Below, piece by piece: positions 7,574 to 16,710 of a stretch of DNA of 64,000 nt (positions within the stretch are counted from its first letter, which is position 1; every line of letters starts with the position of its first letter). Where the stretch lies: contig NZ_RJUL01000004.1 in assembly GCF_003751625.1 (NCBI RefSeq), forward strand, positions 1 through 64,000, in the 5' to 3' direction. This DNA comes from Gallaecimonas pentaromativorans. GTDB lineage: Bacteria > Pseudomonadota > Gammaproteobacteria > Enterobacterales > Gallaecimonadaceae. Below the pieces are notes generated by a model that was not told where the DNA came from, searched no databases, and saw only the letters and a list, made by a program, of their open reading frames with translations. The translations under genes were made by a program, and so were the position numbers.

Positions 7574-9622
7574 ATGTTCAAAAAGTCTCTTATTGCGCTC
7601 GCGCTGGCCAGCACCACGGCCATGGCGGACGACATCATCGAACGCATCCAGGTGACCGGGGACTTTCGCGCCCAGGCGCTGAGCGACCTTACCGACTCCG
7701 TGTCGGTGCTCTCTGCCGACACCCTTGAAAAACGCCACACCCAGGCTCTTGACGAAGCCCTGGCGTTAGTGCCTAACGTCAACGTGGCAAGTGGCGCCAG
7801 CCGTGGCCGCTTTTTGCAAATTCGCGGAATTGGCGAGCGCAGCCAGTTTGTTGACCCGGTTAACCCCTCGGTGGGGCTGTTGGTCGACGGCTTTGATTTT
7901 TCGGGCCTCGGCCTTGCCGGGCTTATCAGCGACGTGAGCCAGGTGGAGGTATTTCGCGGCCCCCAGGGCACCCGCTTTGGCGCCAACGCCCTGGCAGGAC
8001 TGGTGAACATTCGCACCCAAGACCCAACCGATACCCTCGAAGGCTACGGCCGGGTGAGCCTGGCTAACCACGACGCCCATCGCCTGGAAGGGGCCATTGG
8101 CGGCGGCCTGGGGGGCAGTTGGTCGGCGCGGCTGTCGGGCTCGAGCTACAAGAGCGACGGCGACAACCACGACGCCTTTTTAGGCAAAGCCACCAATGAC
8201 CGCGACGAAGATACCTCCCGCCTGAAGCTGCGCTACCAGCAAGGCGACTGGCAGTGGGATGTCACCGGCCTTTTTATCGACGTTAACAACGGCTACGACG
8301 CCTTTAGCTTCGACAACTCCCGCACCACGCTCTCCGACCAGCCCGGGCGCGACAAACAGCTTAGCCGGGGCCTTGGCTCCAAGCTCAGCTACAGCGGCTG
8401 GAGCAAGGCCCGTATTGAGCTCAACACCACCATCAGCCACTCCGATAGTCTTTATAGCTATGACGAGGATTGGTCCAACCCCGGTTATTGCCAAAGCCGC
8501 GACTGCCCCTATGGCGACTACGAAAGCTTTGACAGCTACCAGCGCGACCGCAACACCAAGGTGGTAGACCTTCGCCTGGTGTCCAGCCCCGAGGGGCGGC
8601 TCGGCAACGCCGACTGGGTGCTGGGGCTGTACGGTAAATTCCAGGACGAATCCCTGGTGCGCGATTACACCTACGGCGGCATTCAAAGCGACATCAACAG
8701 TGACAACAAAGCGGTGTATGGCCAGCTTTCACTGCCCCTTGCCAGCCGCTGGCGCCTTGATTTTGGTGGCCGCCTTGAGCGCTGGAGCGCCGATTATCAC
8801 GACTCCAACCCTTTGCAGCTGGCCCACGGCGAGACCTTGTGGGGCGCCAATGTGGACCTTTCCTACAGTCTTGATTCGGGCCTCTATTACCTGGGCCTGA
8901 GCCGAGGCTACAAACCCGGCGGCTTTAATACCGAGGGCGGGGTGCCGGACGACAAACGCAGCTTTGATACCGAAACCGCCCTTAACCTCGAAGCGGGCGC
9001 CAAGTGGTGGCTTGAAGACGATTTGTCGGTGGCGCTTAGCGTCTTTCAGATGTGGCGCGACGACATGCAGGTCAAAACCTACCAGACCCTGCCCCGCGAC
9101 GACGGCTCCACCGAGTTTGTGAACTTCCTCGACAACGCCGCCTCCGGCCGCAACTATGGCCTGGAAGCCGAGGCCGACTGGCAGCTGCTGCCAAGCCTTC
9201 GCCTGCGTGGCTCGCTGGGGCTGCTTAAAACCCGCTATAAGGATTTTGTGAACGCCGAGGGCGTGCGCCTTGACGGGCGCGACCAAGCCCAGGCGCCGCG
9301 CTGGCAGTACTCGCTGGCCGCCGACTGGCAACTTAGCGACAACTGGCTGCTGACCGTCGAGAACGAAGGCAAGGATAAATACTATTTTTCCGACACCCAC
9401 AACGAGCAGTCCTGGGCCTATAGCCTTTGGCACGCCAACCTGGCCTGGCAACACCAGCACTGGGAGCTGTCGCTGTACGGGCGTAACCTCTTTGACCGCA
9501 AGTACGCCACCCGCGGCTTTGGCGGCTTTGGTAACGACCCGGCCGACGGCTACGCCGAACACCCCTATTACCAGCTGGCCGACGGCCGGGTGGTGGGCGC
9601 CAGCGCCACTTACCGTTTTTAA
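7574..9622 (+). CDS. TonB-dependent receptor, probable thiamine transporter
   Basis: A 682-aa outer-membrane receptor. MFKKSLIALALASTTAMA is the signal peptide, IERIQVTGD just after it is a TonB-box-like segment, a plug domain covers ~residues 35-145 (FRGPQGTRFGANALAGLVNI), and the rest is a 22-strand barrel ending VVGASATYRF with the terminal phenylalanine. The start at 7574 (RBS AGAGG) is fixed by the signal peptide; an open frame back to 7406 reads through the riboswitch and is not coding. Placement behind a TPP riboswitch and before pnuT implies uptake of thiamine or a phosphate/pyrimidine precursor. The ligand is inferred from context. Confidence 0.88.
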   Translation: MFKKSLIALALASTTAMADDIIERIQVTGDFRAQALSDLTDSVSVLSADTLEKRHTQALDEALALVPNVNVASGASRGRFLQIRGIGERSQFVDPVNPSVGLLVDGFDFSGLGLAGLISDVSQVEVFRGPQGTRFGANALAGLVNIRTQDPTDTLEGYGRVSLANHDAHRLEGAIGGGLGGSWSARLSGSSYKSDGDNHDAFLGKATNDRDEDTSRLKLRYQQGDWQWDVTGLFIDVNNGYDAFSFDNSRTTLSDQPGRDKQLSRGLGSKLSYSGWSKARIELNTTISHSDSLYSYDEDWSNPGYCQSRDCPYGDYESFDSYQRDRNTKVVDLRLVSSPEGRLGNADWVLGLYGKFQDESLVRDYTYGGIQSDINSDNKAVYGQLSLPLASRWRLDFGGRLERWSADYHDSNPLQLAHGETLWGANVDLSYSLDSGLYYLGLSRGYKPGGFNTEGGVPDDKRSFDTETALNLEAGAKWWLEDDLSVALSVFQMWRDDMQVKTYQTLPRDDGSTEFVNFLDNAASGRNYGLEAEADWQLLPSLRLRGSLGLLKTRYKDFVNAEGVRLDGRDQAQAPRWQYSLAADWQLSDNWLLTVENEGKDKYYFSDTHNEQSWAYSLWHANLAWQHQHWELSLYGRNLFDRKYATRGFGGFGNDPADGYAEHPYYQLADGRVVGASATYRF

Positions 9623-9631
9623 GGAGCCTGT

Positions 9632-9877
9632 ATGAACCTGTCTGTTGAGATCTCCATGTACCCCCTGGCGGACGATTACATTCCGCCTATTCAAGGCTTT
9701 ATCGACACCCTTAACCGCCACCCTCAGCTGACGGTGCTCACCAACACCATGAGTACCCAGGTGTTTGGCCCCTACGATACCGTGCTCAAGGTGGTAGGGG
9801 AGGCGATGAAGGCCTTTCACGCCGAGGGCAAGGCGAGCTTTGTCTGTAAATTCCTGGGTGGGGATCTGCGCCCGTGA
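9632..9877 (+). CDS. thiamine-binding protein, MTH1187/YkoF-like
   Basis: An 81-aa single-domain protein resembling the thiamine-binding YkoF/MTH1187 family (PF01910): VEISMYPLADDYIPPI at the start, NTMSTQVFGPYDTVL in the middle and an amphipathic helix near the end. Members are small cytoplasmic ferredoxin-like folds that bind thiamine or its pyrimidine. It has an AAGGAG RBS 9 bases after the receptor stop and overlaps pnuT by 4 bases (ATGA type), so all are co-translated. Its role may be to hold thiamine at the inner face of PnuT; that is inference. Confidence 0.8.
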   Translation: MNLSVEISMYPLADDYIPPIQGFIDTLNRHPQLTVLTNTMSTQVFGPYDTVLKVVGEAMKAFHAEGKASFVCKFLGGDLRP

Positions 9878-10473
9878 CGGCCTTTGTGGCGGCGGTTATC
9901 GAGCAGCTCAAGGCCACCTCGCCCCTTGAAGGCGTGGCGGTGCTGCTGGCCGTTGCCTACCTGTGGCTGGCCATGCGCCAAAGCCAATGGTGCTGGCCGG
10001 CGGCGCTGGTCAGCACCTTGCTGTACGTTTGGCTGTTCTACGACGTGGCGCTGCTTAGCGAGTCGCTGCTCAACGTCTATTACATGGCCATGGCGGTTTA
10101 TGGCTGGTGGAGCTGGCGCCAGGGCACGGCCGGCGGCAAGTTGCCGGTCAATAGCCGCCCCCTTGGCTGGCACCTTAAGGTGATTGGCGCCGGGGCGGCG
10201 CTATCCCTGGCCTGGGGCCACCTGATGGCCACCCATACCCAGGCCGCCTTTCCTTATCTGGACGCTGCCACTAGCTGCTTTGCGGTAATAACCACTTGGA
10301 TGGTCACCCGCAAGGTGTTGGAGAACTGGCTCTATTGGATAGCCATCGACGGTTTGTCCATCTGGCTGTACCTGCAAAAAGATTTGGCCATGACCGCACT
10401 GCTGTTCGTGGCCTATGTGCTGATGGCCATCGCCGGGTATTGGAGCTGGCGCCGTGCCTTGCAACTTACCTGA
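9874..10473 (+). CDS. pnuT: PnuC-family thiamine permease PnuT
   Basis: A 199-aa inner-membrane protein with about seven hydrophobic spans and the PnuC-family signatures W(C)WPAALVSTLLYVWLFYD, LLNVYYMAMAVYGWW and WIAIDGLSIWLYLQKDL. PnuC proteins import B-vitamin precursors by facilitated diffusion driven by intracellular phosphorylation. The TPP riboswitch and the downstream kinase indicate thiamine (PnuT) instead of nicotinamide riboside. GTG 9874 overlaps the previous gene by 4 bases, and the 3' end overlaps the kinase gene by 20 bases. Confidence 0.88.
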   Translation: MTAFVAAVIEQLKATSPLEGVAVLLAVAYLWLAMRQSQWCWPAALVSTLLYVWLFYDVALLSESLLNVYYMAMAVYGWWSWRQGTAGGKLPVNSRPLGWHLKVIGAGAALSLAWGHLMATHTQAAFPYLDAATSCFAVITTWMVTRKVLENWLYWIAIDGLSIWLYLQKDLAMTALLFVAYVLMAIAGYWSWRRALQLT

Positions 10474-11224
10474 GCCCTGGCAACAGGCTAGCCGCACGCC
10501 CTTTACCGGCGGCCTTACCAACCGCCACTGGCTGCTTAGCAGCATCGAGGGCAGGGCGCTACTTAGGCAAAACAGCGCCGCCCTTGAGCTCGGTATTAAC
10601 CGCCAGGCCGAGCACCAGCTGTGGCAAGCGGCAAGTGAAGCGGGCATCAGCCCGGCGCTTATCTGGCAAGAAGGCGATTGGGCCTTAAGCCGCTTTATCG
10701 ATGCGCCAACAGGCGCTGCTAACACCCCGGCGCGGCTCATTGCGCTCCTTAAAGCCGTTAACTGGCTGCAAGGCGTTGAGGGGGCGAAGTTACCCTTATT
10801 GCCTCTTCGGGAGCGGGCCCTGGCCCTTGGCGCCACCGACGGCCCCTGGCTGGCCTACCGGCTGGTGGAGGCATCTCCCTTGCCGGAGGTGCCCGCCCAT
10901 GTGGATTTGAACCCCGAAAATTGCCTGTGGCAAGGGGAGCGTTTGTGGCTGATTGACTGGGAATACGCCAGCCTTGCCGACCCTTATTACGACCTGGCAG
11001 CCATTGTGGTCAGCCACGAATTGGCGCCACAGCGGCTTTGCAGCGCTTGGCGGTCGCTCACCGGCAAGGTGCTGGTACCAGAGCGGCTTTTGGCCATGTG
11101 CGCAATCTATGCCCACCTTTGTGAATGCTGGTGTCGCCACCCGCAGGCGGGCTACCTTGCTTACGCTGCGCATTATCGCAAAGCATGGCAGCACTGCCTT
11201 GTGGCGCTGGCAGGGGTCGATTAG
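10454..11224 (+). CDS. thiK: APH-family thiamine kinase-like protein
   Basis: A 256-aa phosphotransferase of the APH/choline kinase superfamily. It has a nucleotide-binding N-lobe (FTGGLTNRHWLL), the catalytic loop HVDLNPENCLW near residue 150 and a DFG-equivalent IDWEYASLADPYYDLA. ThiK-type enzymes phosphorylate thiamine to the monophosphate. The operon position after pnuT explains the trapping step that PnuC-type transporters require. Choline kinase would be the alternative by sequence alone. The start codon ATG 10454 lies inside pnuT. The next gene begins 78 bases later and may not belong to the operon. Confidence 0.78.
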   Translation: MPCNLPEPWQQASRTPFTGGLTNRHWLLSSIEGRALLRQNSAALELGINRQAEHQLWQAASEAGISPALIWQEGDWALSRFIDAPTGAANTPARLIALLKAVNWLQGVEGAKLPLLPLRERALALGATDGPWLAYRLVEASPLPEVPAHVDLNPENCLWQGERLWLIDWEYASLADPYYDLAAIVVSHELAPQRLCSAWRSLTGKVLVPERLLAMCAIYAHLCECWCRHPQAGYLAYAAHYRKAWQHCLVALAGVD

Positions 11225-11301
11225 CCTCTGCGTCAGATCCCTTACCGGCAAGCTTGCATGCCTTCTGTTGATTTTTCCTGCCGCTGTGGTGGGAGCCTTT
11301 T

Positions 11302-12393
11302 ATGAGACGCACCCTGTCCGATGACCCTCGGGACGTGGGTAAAGCGCTGTTTGGCGAACGCCACGATCGCTACTTCTGGTTTTTGCATACCCTTGGCTGG
11401 TTCAGCTACGGGGTACTTTTCTGGATCTCCAACTATCTTGCCGGCAGCCCCGGGCGCTACTGGGTGCATATCGTCTTTTTAAGCGCCACCGGTTGGCTGC
11501 TCTCCATTCCGCTGCGCTACCTCTACCGGCGGGTGTGGAATTTCAAGCCCCGCACCATTGTCATCATCGCCATCCTTGCCTGCCTGGTGGTGGGTATGGC
11601 CTGGCAGCTGGGGCGTAACTTCTTCTTCTACGCGGTGCTCTATCCCAACCGGGCGCCGGATGCGTGGTCGGGCTATTACGGCTACGTGGTGGCAACGGTG
11701 CCTATTCTGGCGGCCTGGAGCTGCCTGTATTTCGGTATCAAGTACTACCGGATGCTGCAAATTCTCAACGAAAAGGCCCTAAAAGCGGCCAATGCCGCCC
11801 AACAGGCGCAGCTAAAGGCACTGCGCTACCAGCTTAACCCGCATTTTTTGTTCAATACCCTCAATGCCATCTCGACCCTGATCATGGTAAAAGAGAACGA
11901 CACCGCCAATCGCATGGTGGGAGGGCTGGCAGAATTTTTGCGCTACTCGCTGGAGAACGACCCCATTCGCCGGGTGCCGTTGGAGCAGGAAGTGCGGGCC
12001 ATGCAAAAATACCTGACCATCGAAGAGATCCGCTTTTCCGACCGCCTTAAAGTGCATTGGCAGATAGAAGATGAGGCCAAAGGGGCCTTGGTGCCGTCGC
12101 TTATCCTGCAGCCCATTATCGAAAACGCCATCAAGTACGGGGTGGCCGGTAAGCTCGATGGCGGGAATATCTGGATTTTAGGTAAACGTTTTGGTAGTGA
12201 TCTGCTGCTGGAGATCACTGACGACGGCCCCGGCCTTGGCCAGGGCAAGAGCACCAGCACCGGCCTCGGCCTTGCCAACAGCCGCGAGCGCCTCGCCACC
12301 CTGTACGGCGACGACTTTGCCTTTACCTTGTCACCCCACGAGCCATCAGGGCTGACAGTAAATTTACGCATACCCTACCAGACAGAAGAATGA
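11302..12393 (+). CDS. LytS/YehU-type sensor histidine kinase
   Basis: A 363-aa kinase with four predicted membrane spans in residues ~20-155, then a His_kinase domain (PF06580) with the phospho-accepting histidine in YQLNPHFLFNTLN (~residue 180) and an HATPase domain with N (PIIENAIKYG) and G (DDGPGLG, GLGLANSRERL) boxes. There is no separate periplasmic sensor domain, as in other small LytS-like kinases. It overlaps the response regulator gene by 4 bases (ATGA), so the pair is co-translated. The signal it senses cannot be told from the sequence. Confidence 0.9.
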   Translation: MRRTLSDDPRDVGKALFGERHDRYFWFLHTLGWFSYGVLFWISNYLAGSPGRYWVHIVFLSATGWLLSIPLRYLYRRVWNFKPRTIVIIAILACLVVGMAWQLGRNFFFYAVLYPNRAPDAWSGYYGYVVATVPILAAWSCLYFGIKYYRMLQILNEKALKAANAAQQAQLKALRYQLNPHFLFNTLNAISTLIMVKENDTANRMVGGLAEFLRYSLENDPIRRVPLEQEVRAMQKYLTIEEIRFSDRLKVHWQIEDEAKGALVPSLILQPIIENAIKYGVAGKLDGGNIWILGKRFGSDLLLEITDDGPGLGQGKSTSTGLGLANSRERLATLYGDDFAFTLSPHEPSGLTVNLRIPYQTEE

Positions 12394-13202
12394 CCATAAC
12401 AACCCTTATCGTTGACGACGAGCCGCTGGCCCGCCAAGGCCTCAAGGTCAGGCTGGCCCAGTGCCCACAGCTGCAACTGGTAGGCGAGGCCTCCAGTGCC
12501 CATGACGCCCTTGAGGCCATTGCTACCTTAAAACCGGAGCTGATGTTCCTGGACATCCAGATGCCGGGCATGACCGGCATTGAGCTGATTGAGTCCATGC
12601 TGGAGCGGGATTTGGACATGCCGCTGGTGGTGTTCGTCACTGCCTATGACGACTACGCCGTCAAAGCCTTTGAGCTTCATGCCCTTGATTACCTGTTAAA
12701 GCCCATCGACGAAGAGCGCCTTGGCGCCTGCCTTGAACGCATCGACGAGCAGCTTGGCCAGCGTGACCAGGCCCGGCGCGAAGCGCGCATGTTAAAGGCC
12801 CTGGCGGAGCTTGCCGGGGTCAGCATCGACGAGATGCAGCAGCGCCTAGACCGCGGCGAAGCGGTCACCGGCGATTACGCCAGCCAACTGGCTATTCGCG
12901 ACGGCTCGGAAGTAAGCCTAGTGGCGGTGGAAGACATCGACTGGGTAGACGCCGCCGGCGATTACATGTGCATTCACGCCAAGGGCGTGACCCACATCAT
13001 GCGTAAAACCATGAAAGAACTGGAAGCGATGCTGGACCCGCGCCGGTTTGTACGCATCCACCGCAGCGCCATCGTCAACCGCGAGCGTATCGGCCAGCTG
13101 ATCAACCTGGCCAGCGCCGACTACCTGGTGCGCCTTAAAAGCGGCGACGAGCTGAGGGTAGGGCGTTCCTACCGCGAGAAGGTCAAACAACTGTTGTTGT
13201 AA
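12390..13202 (+). CDS. LytTR-family response regulator
   Basis: A 270-aa regulator. The receiver domain occupies residues 1-~120 with D9-D10, phospho-acceptor D55 (FLDIQMPG) and K at ~105 (LLKPID). The LytTR DNA-binding domain (~165-268) starts at IRDGSEVSLVAVEDIDWVDAAGDYM and contains RFVRIHRSAIVNRERI. It is the partner of the preceding LytS-like kinase. LytTR targets are direct repeats upstream of regulated genes; I did not find a convincing one in the window. Confidence 0.92.
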   Translation: MTITTLIVDDEPLARQGLKVRLAQCPQLQLVGEASSAHDALEAIATLKPELMFLDIQMPGMTGIELIESMLERDLDMPLVVFVTAYDDYAVKAFELHALDYLLKPIDEERLGACLERIDEQLGQRDQARREARMLKALAELAGVSIDEMQQRLDRGEAVTGDYASQLAIRDGSEVSLVAVEDIDWVDAAGDYMCIHAKGVTHIMRKTMKELEAMLDPRRFVRIHRSAIVNRERIGQLINLASADYLVRLKSGDELRVGRSYREKVKQLLL

Positions 13203-13203
13203 T

Positions 13204-13229
13204 AAAAGGGCCTGCGGGCCCTTTTTTCA
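13204..13229 (+). terminator. rho-independent terminator
   Basis: Stem AAGGGCC / GGCCCTT with short loop TGCG, then TTTTTT, immediately after the response regulator stop codon. Confidence 0.85.
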
Positions 13230-13242
13230 TGGAGTGTATCGA

Positions 13243-14187
13243 ATGTCCCTGTCTGGACGCGCCGGCCTTGGGGCCGGACTATCCCTGACCACCGCCGTGC
13301 TCTGGGGGCTGCTGCCCATCGCCTTAAAAGAAGTGCTGGTGGACATGGACGCCTACACCATCACCTTCTACCGCTTTTTTGTCTCCGGAGTGCTGCTGGC
13401 CCTGTGGCTGGGGGCAAGGGGCGCCTTACCCAAGCCGTCGCGCCTTAAAGGCGCGAGCGGCGCGCTGATACTGGTGTGCGTGGTGGGGCTGTTGGCCAAT
13501 TACGGCTTTTATCTTGTGGCGCTTCGTCATCTTGACCCGCGCACCGCCCAGACCGTTATCCAGTTGGCGCCGCTGCTGTTATTGCTCGGCGGTGTCTGGC
13601 TTTATAAAGAGCCCTTTGGCGGCGCCCAGTTGCTGGGGGTGCTGATGTTGGTGCTGGGCCTTGGTTTGTTTTTTAACGAGCGGCTGGTGGCGATTTTCAC
13701 CGATGTTAACGGCGCCGGGTTTGGGGTGGCGCTGATGGTGGTGGCGGCGGTGAGCTGGGCAGGTTACGCCCTTGCCCAAAAAAAGCTGCTGCGCGCCTTA
13801 AATTCCATGCAGATCATGATGCTAATCAACCTTGCCGGTGGCTTGTTCTTTTTAACCCTGGCCCACCCCCTGCAAATTCTGGCGTTAAGTGGCCGGGAGC
13901 TGGGCTGGTTGGTGTTTTGCTGCCTCAATACCCTGGTGGCCTATGGCGCCTTTGCCGAAGCCCTTAACCACTGGGAGGCGTCCAAGGTCTCGGCGCTGCT
14001 GTCTATCGCGCCGCTGTTAACCTTCTTCTTTGTGGCGGTGCTTTCGCCCATCATGCCCTTTGGTTTTGATACCCGGCAATTGCCCTGGCTTTCCTACCTG
14101 GGGGCGGGGCTGGTGGTGTTGGGTTCGGTGGTGAACGCCCTTGGCAGCCGCCTTAACCGCAAGCGGCGCGGCAATATCGAGGTGTAA
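13243..14187 (+). CDS. EamA/DMT-family permease
   Basis: A 314-aa inner-membrane protein with ten predicted spans and two EamA repeats, the first at residues ~5-135 and the second at ~150-295. The family includes RarD- and RhaT-like exporters of amino acids or metabolites; the substrate is unknown. ATG 13243 is preferred because GGAG lies 8 bases before it; a GTG at 13234 in the same frame overlaps that RBS. Terminators lie on both sides, so it is monocistronic. Confidence 0.85.
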   Translation: MSLSGRAGLGAGLSLTTAVLWGLLPIALKEVLVDMDAYTITFYRFFVSGVLLALWLGARGALPKPSRLKGASGALILVCVVGLLANYGFYLVALRHLDPRTAQTVIQLAPLLLLLGGVWLYKEPFGGAQLLGVLMLVLGLGLFFNERLVAIFTDVNGAGFGVALMVVAAVSWAGYALAQKKLLRALNSMQIMMLINLAGGLFFLTLAHPLQILALSGRELGWLVFCCLNTLVAYGAFAEALNHWEASKVSALLSIAPLLTFFFVAVLSPIMPFGFDTRQLPWLSYLGAGLVVLGSVVNALGSRLNRKRRGNIEV

Positions 14188-14190
14188 GGT

Positions 14191-14212
14191 AAGGGCCGGC
14201 TGGCCCTTTTTT
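14191..14212 (+). terminator. rho-independent terminator
   Basis: AAGGGCCGGCTGGCCCTT stem-loop followed by a T-run, 4 bases after the permease stop. The rest of the interval to 14418 shows only a small hairpin (CCTGCTGTAAAAGCAGG, 14351-14367) and no gene. Confidence 0.8.
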
Positions 14213-14418
14213 GCATCTTCGTTGGTTTCTTCAGCCGACACCTTAGACGGCCACTTTTTCTGGATACTTAAACGCCGCTTCACCATCTTTATGCGATTTG
14301 CTCGTCTTCATTGCTTTACATTTGCCCCTCTTTTGTTAATTTAATGTTCAACCTGCTGTAAAAGCAGGAAAAGCGGGGCAATTAAGACCACCGCTGTAAA
14401 GATGAGGGAGTCTTTAAA

Positions 14419-15087
14419 ATGGATAAGGGGATCTGTGTCAGGACACTTGCCCTGCTGCTTGCATTCTTTTCTTTGCATCTTCATGCCCTGGATCAGCGCC
14501 TGCTGCCGCCGCTGTTGATGGTCGATGGCACCAGTCAATCGCAATACGCGGTGCGCTGGTGGCAATGGCAAAAGTCGGTGCCTGGGCCCGCTAGCCCGTA
14601 CTCGGACATGACCGGCCTTCGCTGCGACTACAACCAGCGCGGTGACGTGTGGTTCCTGGCGAGCGCCCCCAACGGCCAACTGGTGGACCGCTACTGCAAT
14701 GTGCCGGCCGGCAAATACCTGTTTGTGCCGTTGTTCTCGCAGCTTGCTGCCCCCAATTTTGAAAACGAATACGACTGCCCTGCCGTCAAAGACGCGGTGG
14801 CGGTGGACTGGCCGCGAATGAGCGAGCTGACTTTGGAAATTGACGGCGAGAACGTCGGTAACCTGGCGCCGTTCAAGCAAAAGTCCAAAAACTGTTTTGA
14901 TCTTCTAGGCGGGGTGGCCCGTGACCGGCTACCACCGAAGATATTCCCGTCTGCCACCGAAGGTTACTGGGTGATGATCCGGCCCCTGGAACCCGGCGAA
15001 CACAAGCTTAAAATTCTCTCTCGCTACAACGGCGCAGACGGCCGAGAGCTGGTGCAGAACATCCGCTACACCGTCAATATTTACTAA
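14419..15087 (+). CDS. secreted protein of unknown function (222 aa)
   Basis: The N-terminus (residues ~1-24, ending SLHLHA-LD) is a signal peptide, so the mature ~198-aa protein should be periplasmic or secreted. Notable segments are YAVRWWQWQKSVPG, RGDVWFLASAPNG and RYCNVPAGKYLFVPLFS, and it has four cysteines. From memory, similar W-W-Q-W and PAGK-FP segments occur in uncharacterised secreted bacterial and fungal proteins, but no function is known to me. GAGGGAG lies before ATG 14419. It is bounded by terminators and so is a single-gene unit. Confidence 0.75.
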   Translation: MDKGICVRTLALLLAFFSLHLHALDQRLLPPLLMVDGTSQSQYAVRWWQWQKSVPGPASPYSDMTGLRCDYNQRGDVWFLASAPNGQLVDRYCNVPAGKYLFVPLFSQLAAPNFENEYDCPAVKDAVAVDWPRMSELTLEIDGENVGNLAPFKQKSKNCFDLLGGVARDRLPPKIFPSATEGYWVMIRPLEPGEHKLKILSRYNGADGRELVQNIRYTVNIY

Positions 15088-15101
15088 AATCGACTAACAA
15101 A

Positions 15102-15127
15102 AAAGGCGCTATCAAAGCGCCTTTTTT
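15102..15127. terminator. rho-independent terminator (duplicate 1)
   Basis: AAAAGGCGCTATCAAAGCGCCTTTT, flanked by A- and T-runs, works for the rightward gene before it. It is near-identical to the terminator at 15232-15260 and is part of a diverged duplication that also includes the 3' end of pykA. Confidence 0.8.
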
Positions 15128-15140
15128 ACTGCCAGTGTCA

Positions 15141-15215
15141 TTAATCGACGTGCAGAATCTTACAGGTGTTGGTGCCGCCGACGGTTTCCATACGGTCGCC
15201 TGGGGCCATCGGTAC
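15141..15215 (-). pseudogene. duplicated 3' end of pyruvate kinase gene
   Basis: Read leftward, this stretch encodes [19 protein letters not shown] and a stop, against [19 protein letters not shown] at the end of the intact pykA 130 bases to the right. The differences are one synonymous change and two conservative replacements. Upstream of the shared part the similarity fades (VPMAP against LMTY). The terminator is duplicated along with it. It is either a diverged partial tandem duplication or the last remnant of a second pyk gene. Confidence 0.75.
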
Positions 15216-15231
15216 CCGTAACAAAACCAAC

Positions 15232-15260
15232 AAAAAAGGCGCCATCAAGGCGCCTTTTTT
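15232..15260. terminator. rho-independent terminator of pykA (duplicate 2)
   Basis: AAAAGGCGCCATCAAGGCGCCTTTT with flanking A/T runs, 13 bases beyond the pykA stop on the leftward strand. Confidence 0.85.
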
Positions 15261-15273
15261 ACTGCTAGTGTCG

Positions 15274-16710
15274 TTAATCGACTTGCAGAATTTTACAGGT
15301 GTTGGTGCCGCCGATGGTTTCCATACGGTCGCCATAGGTCATCAATACCAGGTCGCCGGTGCTCACCAGGCCTTTGGCCTTGAGCAGGGTCAGCGCCTCG
15401 CGCTTAAGGGCCTCGTCCCGGTAGTGGCTCGAATCGAACGCCACCGGGAACACGCCGCGATACAGCGCCAGGCGGTTGAGGGTACCGGCATGGCGAGACA
15501 GGGCGAAGATGGGCAGACCGGAGCTGATACGCGACATCAGCAGCGGGGTGCCGCCGCTTTCTGTCAGGGCGATAATGGCCTTGACGCTACCAAGGTGGTT
15601 GGCCGCATACATGGTGGAGAGGCTGATGGTCTCTTCCACCGAGTTGAAGCTGTGGTTCATGCGGTGGGTGTCGATGATGGCAGCCGGATTTTTCTCGGCG
15701 CCGACACAAACCCTGGCCATGGCCGCTACCGTTTCGGCCGGGTATTTACCGGCGGCGGTTTCGGCAGACAGCATCACCGCGTCGGTGCCGTCCAGTACCG
15801 CGTTGGCCACGTCCATCACCTCGGCGCGGGTGGGCATGGGGTTTTCGATCATCGTTTCCATCATCTGGGTTGCGGTGATCACCACCCGGTTCAGCTCGCG
15901 GGAGCGACGGATAATGCGCTTTTGCTGACCTACCAGCTCGGCGTCGCCAATTTCCACACCCAAATCGCCCCTTGCCACCATCACCGCGTCGGAGGCGAGG
16001 ATGATGTCATCGAGGGTTTCGTCGGTGGCTACGGCTTCGGCCCGTTCAATCTTGGCGCAGATAAAGGCCTTGGAGCCAGCCGCTTCGGCCAGTTCGCGGG
16101 CGTAGCGCAGGTCGTCGCCAGAGCGGGGGAAGGACACCGCCAGGTAGTCGACGCCGATGGCGGCGGCGGTTTTGATGTCGGCCTTGTCTTTTTCCGTCAG
16201 GGCAGGGGCGGTCAGGCCGCCGCCTTGGCGGTTGATACCTTTATTGTTGGACAGCGGGCCACCGATCAGCACCTCGGTATGTACCTTGGCGCCTGCGACT
16301 TTGGTGACTTTCAGTTGTACCCGGCCGTCGTCAAGCAACAACACATCGCCTGGGCTGACATCGTCAGGCAGGGCCTTGTAATCGAGGCCCACGGCGCCCT
16401 GGTGGCCTTCGCCCTTGGCCATGTCGGCGTCAAGGATAAAAGGTGCACCGATGGCCAGTTGGATGGGGCCGTCTTTAAAGGTGGAAACACGGATCTTGGG
16501 GCCTTGCAGATCGCCGAGGATGGAAACGTGGCGACCCAGGCGGGCTGCGATCTCCCGCACGGCTTGAGCCCGTTGCAGGTGATCTTCTGGTGTACCGTGG
16601 GAGAAATTCAGACGAACAACGTTGGCACCGGCGCGGATGACTGCTTCGAGGGTATTCCCTTTATCCGTGGCGGGGCCCAGCGTGGTAACAATTTTCGTTC
16701 TTCTCAACAT
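15274..16710 (-). CDS. pykA: pyruvate kinase
   Basis: A 478-aa cytoplasmic enzyme converting phosphoenolpyruvate and ADP to pyruvate and [57 protein letters not shown] and TATQMMETM are all conserved, including the catalytic lysine region and the K+/Mg2+ ligands. The length fits the PykA (type II) isoenzyme. It is transcribed leftward from a region containing a HexR operator at 16764-16778, so it should be co-regulated with the Entner-Doudoroff operon. The final 25 codons are duplicated downstream. Confidence 0.95.
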   Translation of the reverse strand: MLRRTKIVTTLGPATDKGNTLEAVIRAGANVVRLNFSHGTPEDHLQRAQAVREIAARLGRHVSILGDLQGPKIRVSTFKDGPIQLAIGAPFILDADMAKGEGHQGAVGLDYKALPDDVSPGDVLLLDDGRVQLKVTKVAGAKVHTEVLIGGPLSNNKGINRQGGGLTAPALTEKDKADIKTAAAIGVDYLAVSFPRSGDDLRYARELAEAAGSKAFICAKIERAEAVATDETLDDIILASDAVMVARGDLGVEIGDAELVGQQKRIIRRSRELNRVVITATQMMETMIENPMPTRAEVMDVANAVLDGTDAVMLSAETAAGKYPAETVAAMARVCVGAEKNPAAIIDTHRMNHSFNSVEETISLSTMYAANHLGSVKAIIALTESGGTPLLMSRISSGLPIFALSRHAGTLNRLALYRGVFPVAFDSSHYRDEALKREALTLLKAKGLVSTGDLVLMTYGDRMETIGGTNTCKILQVD

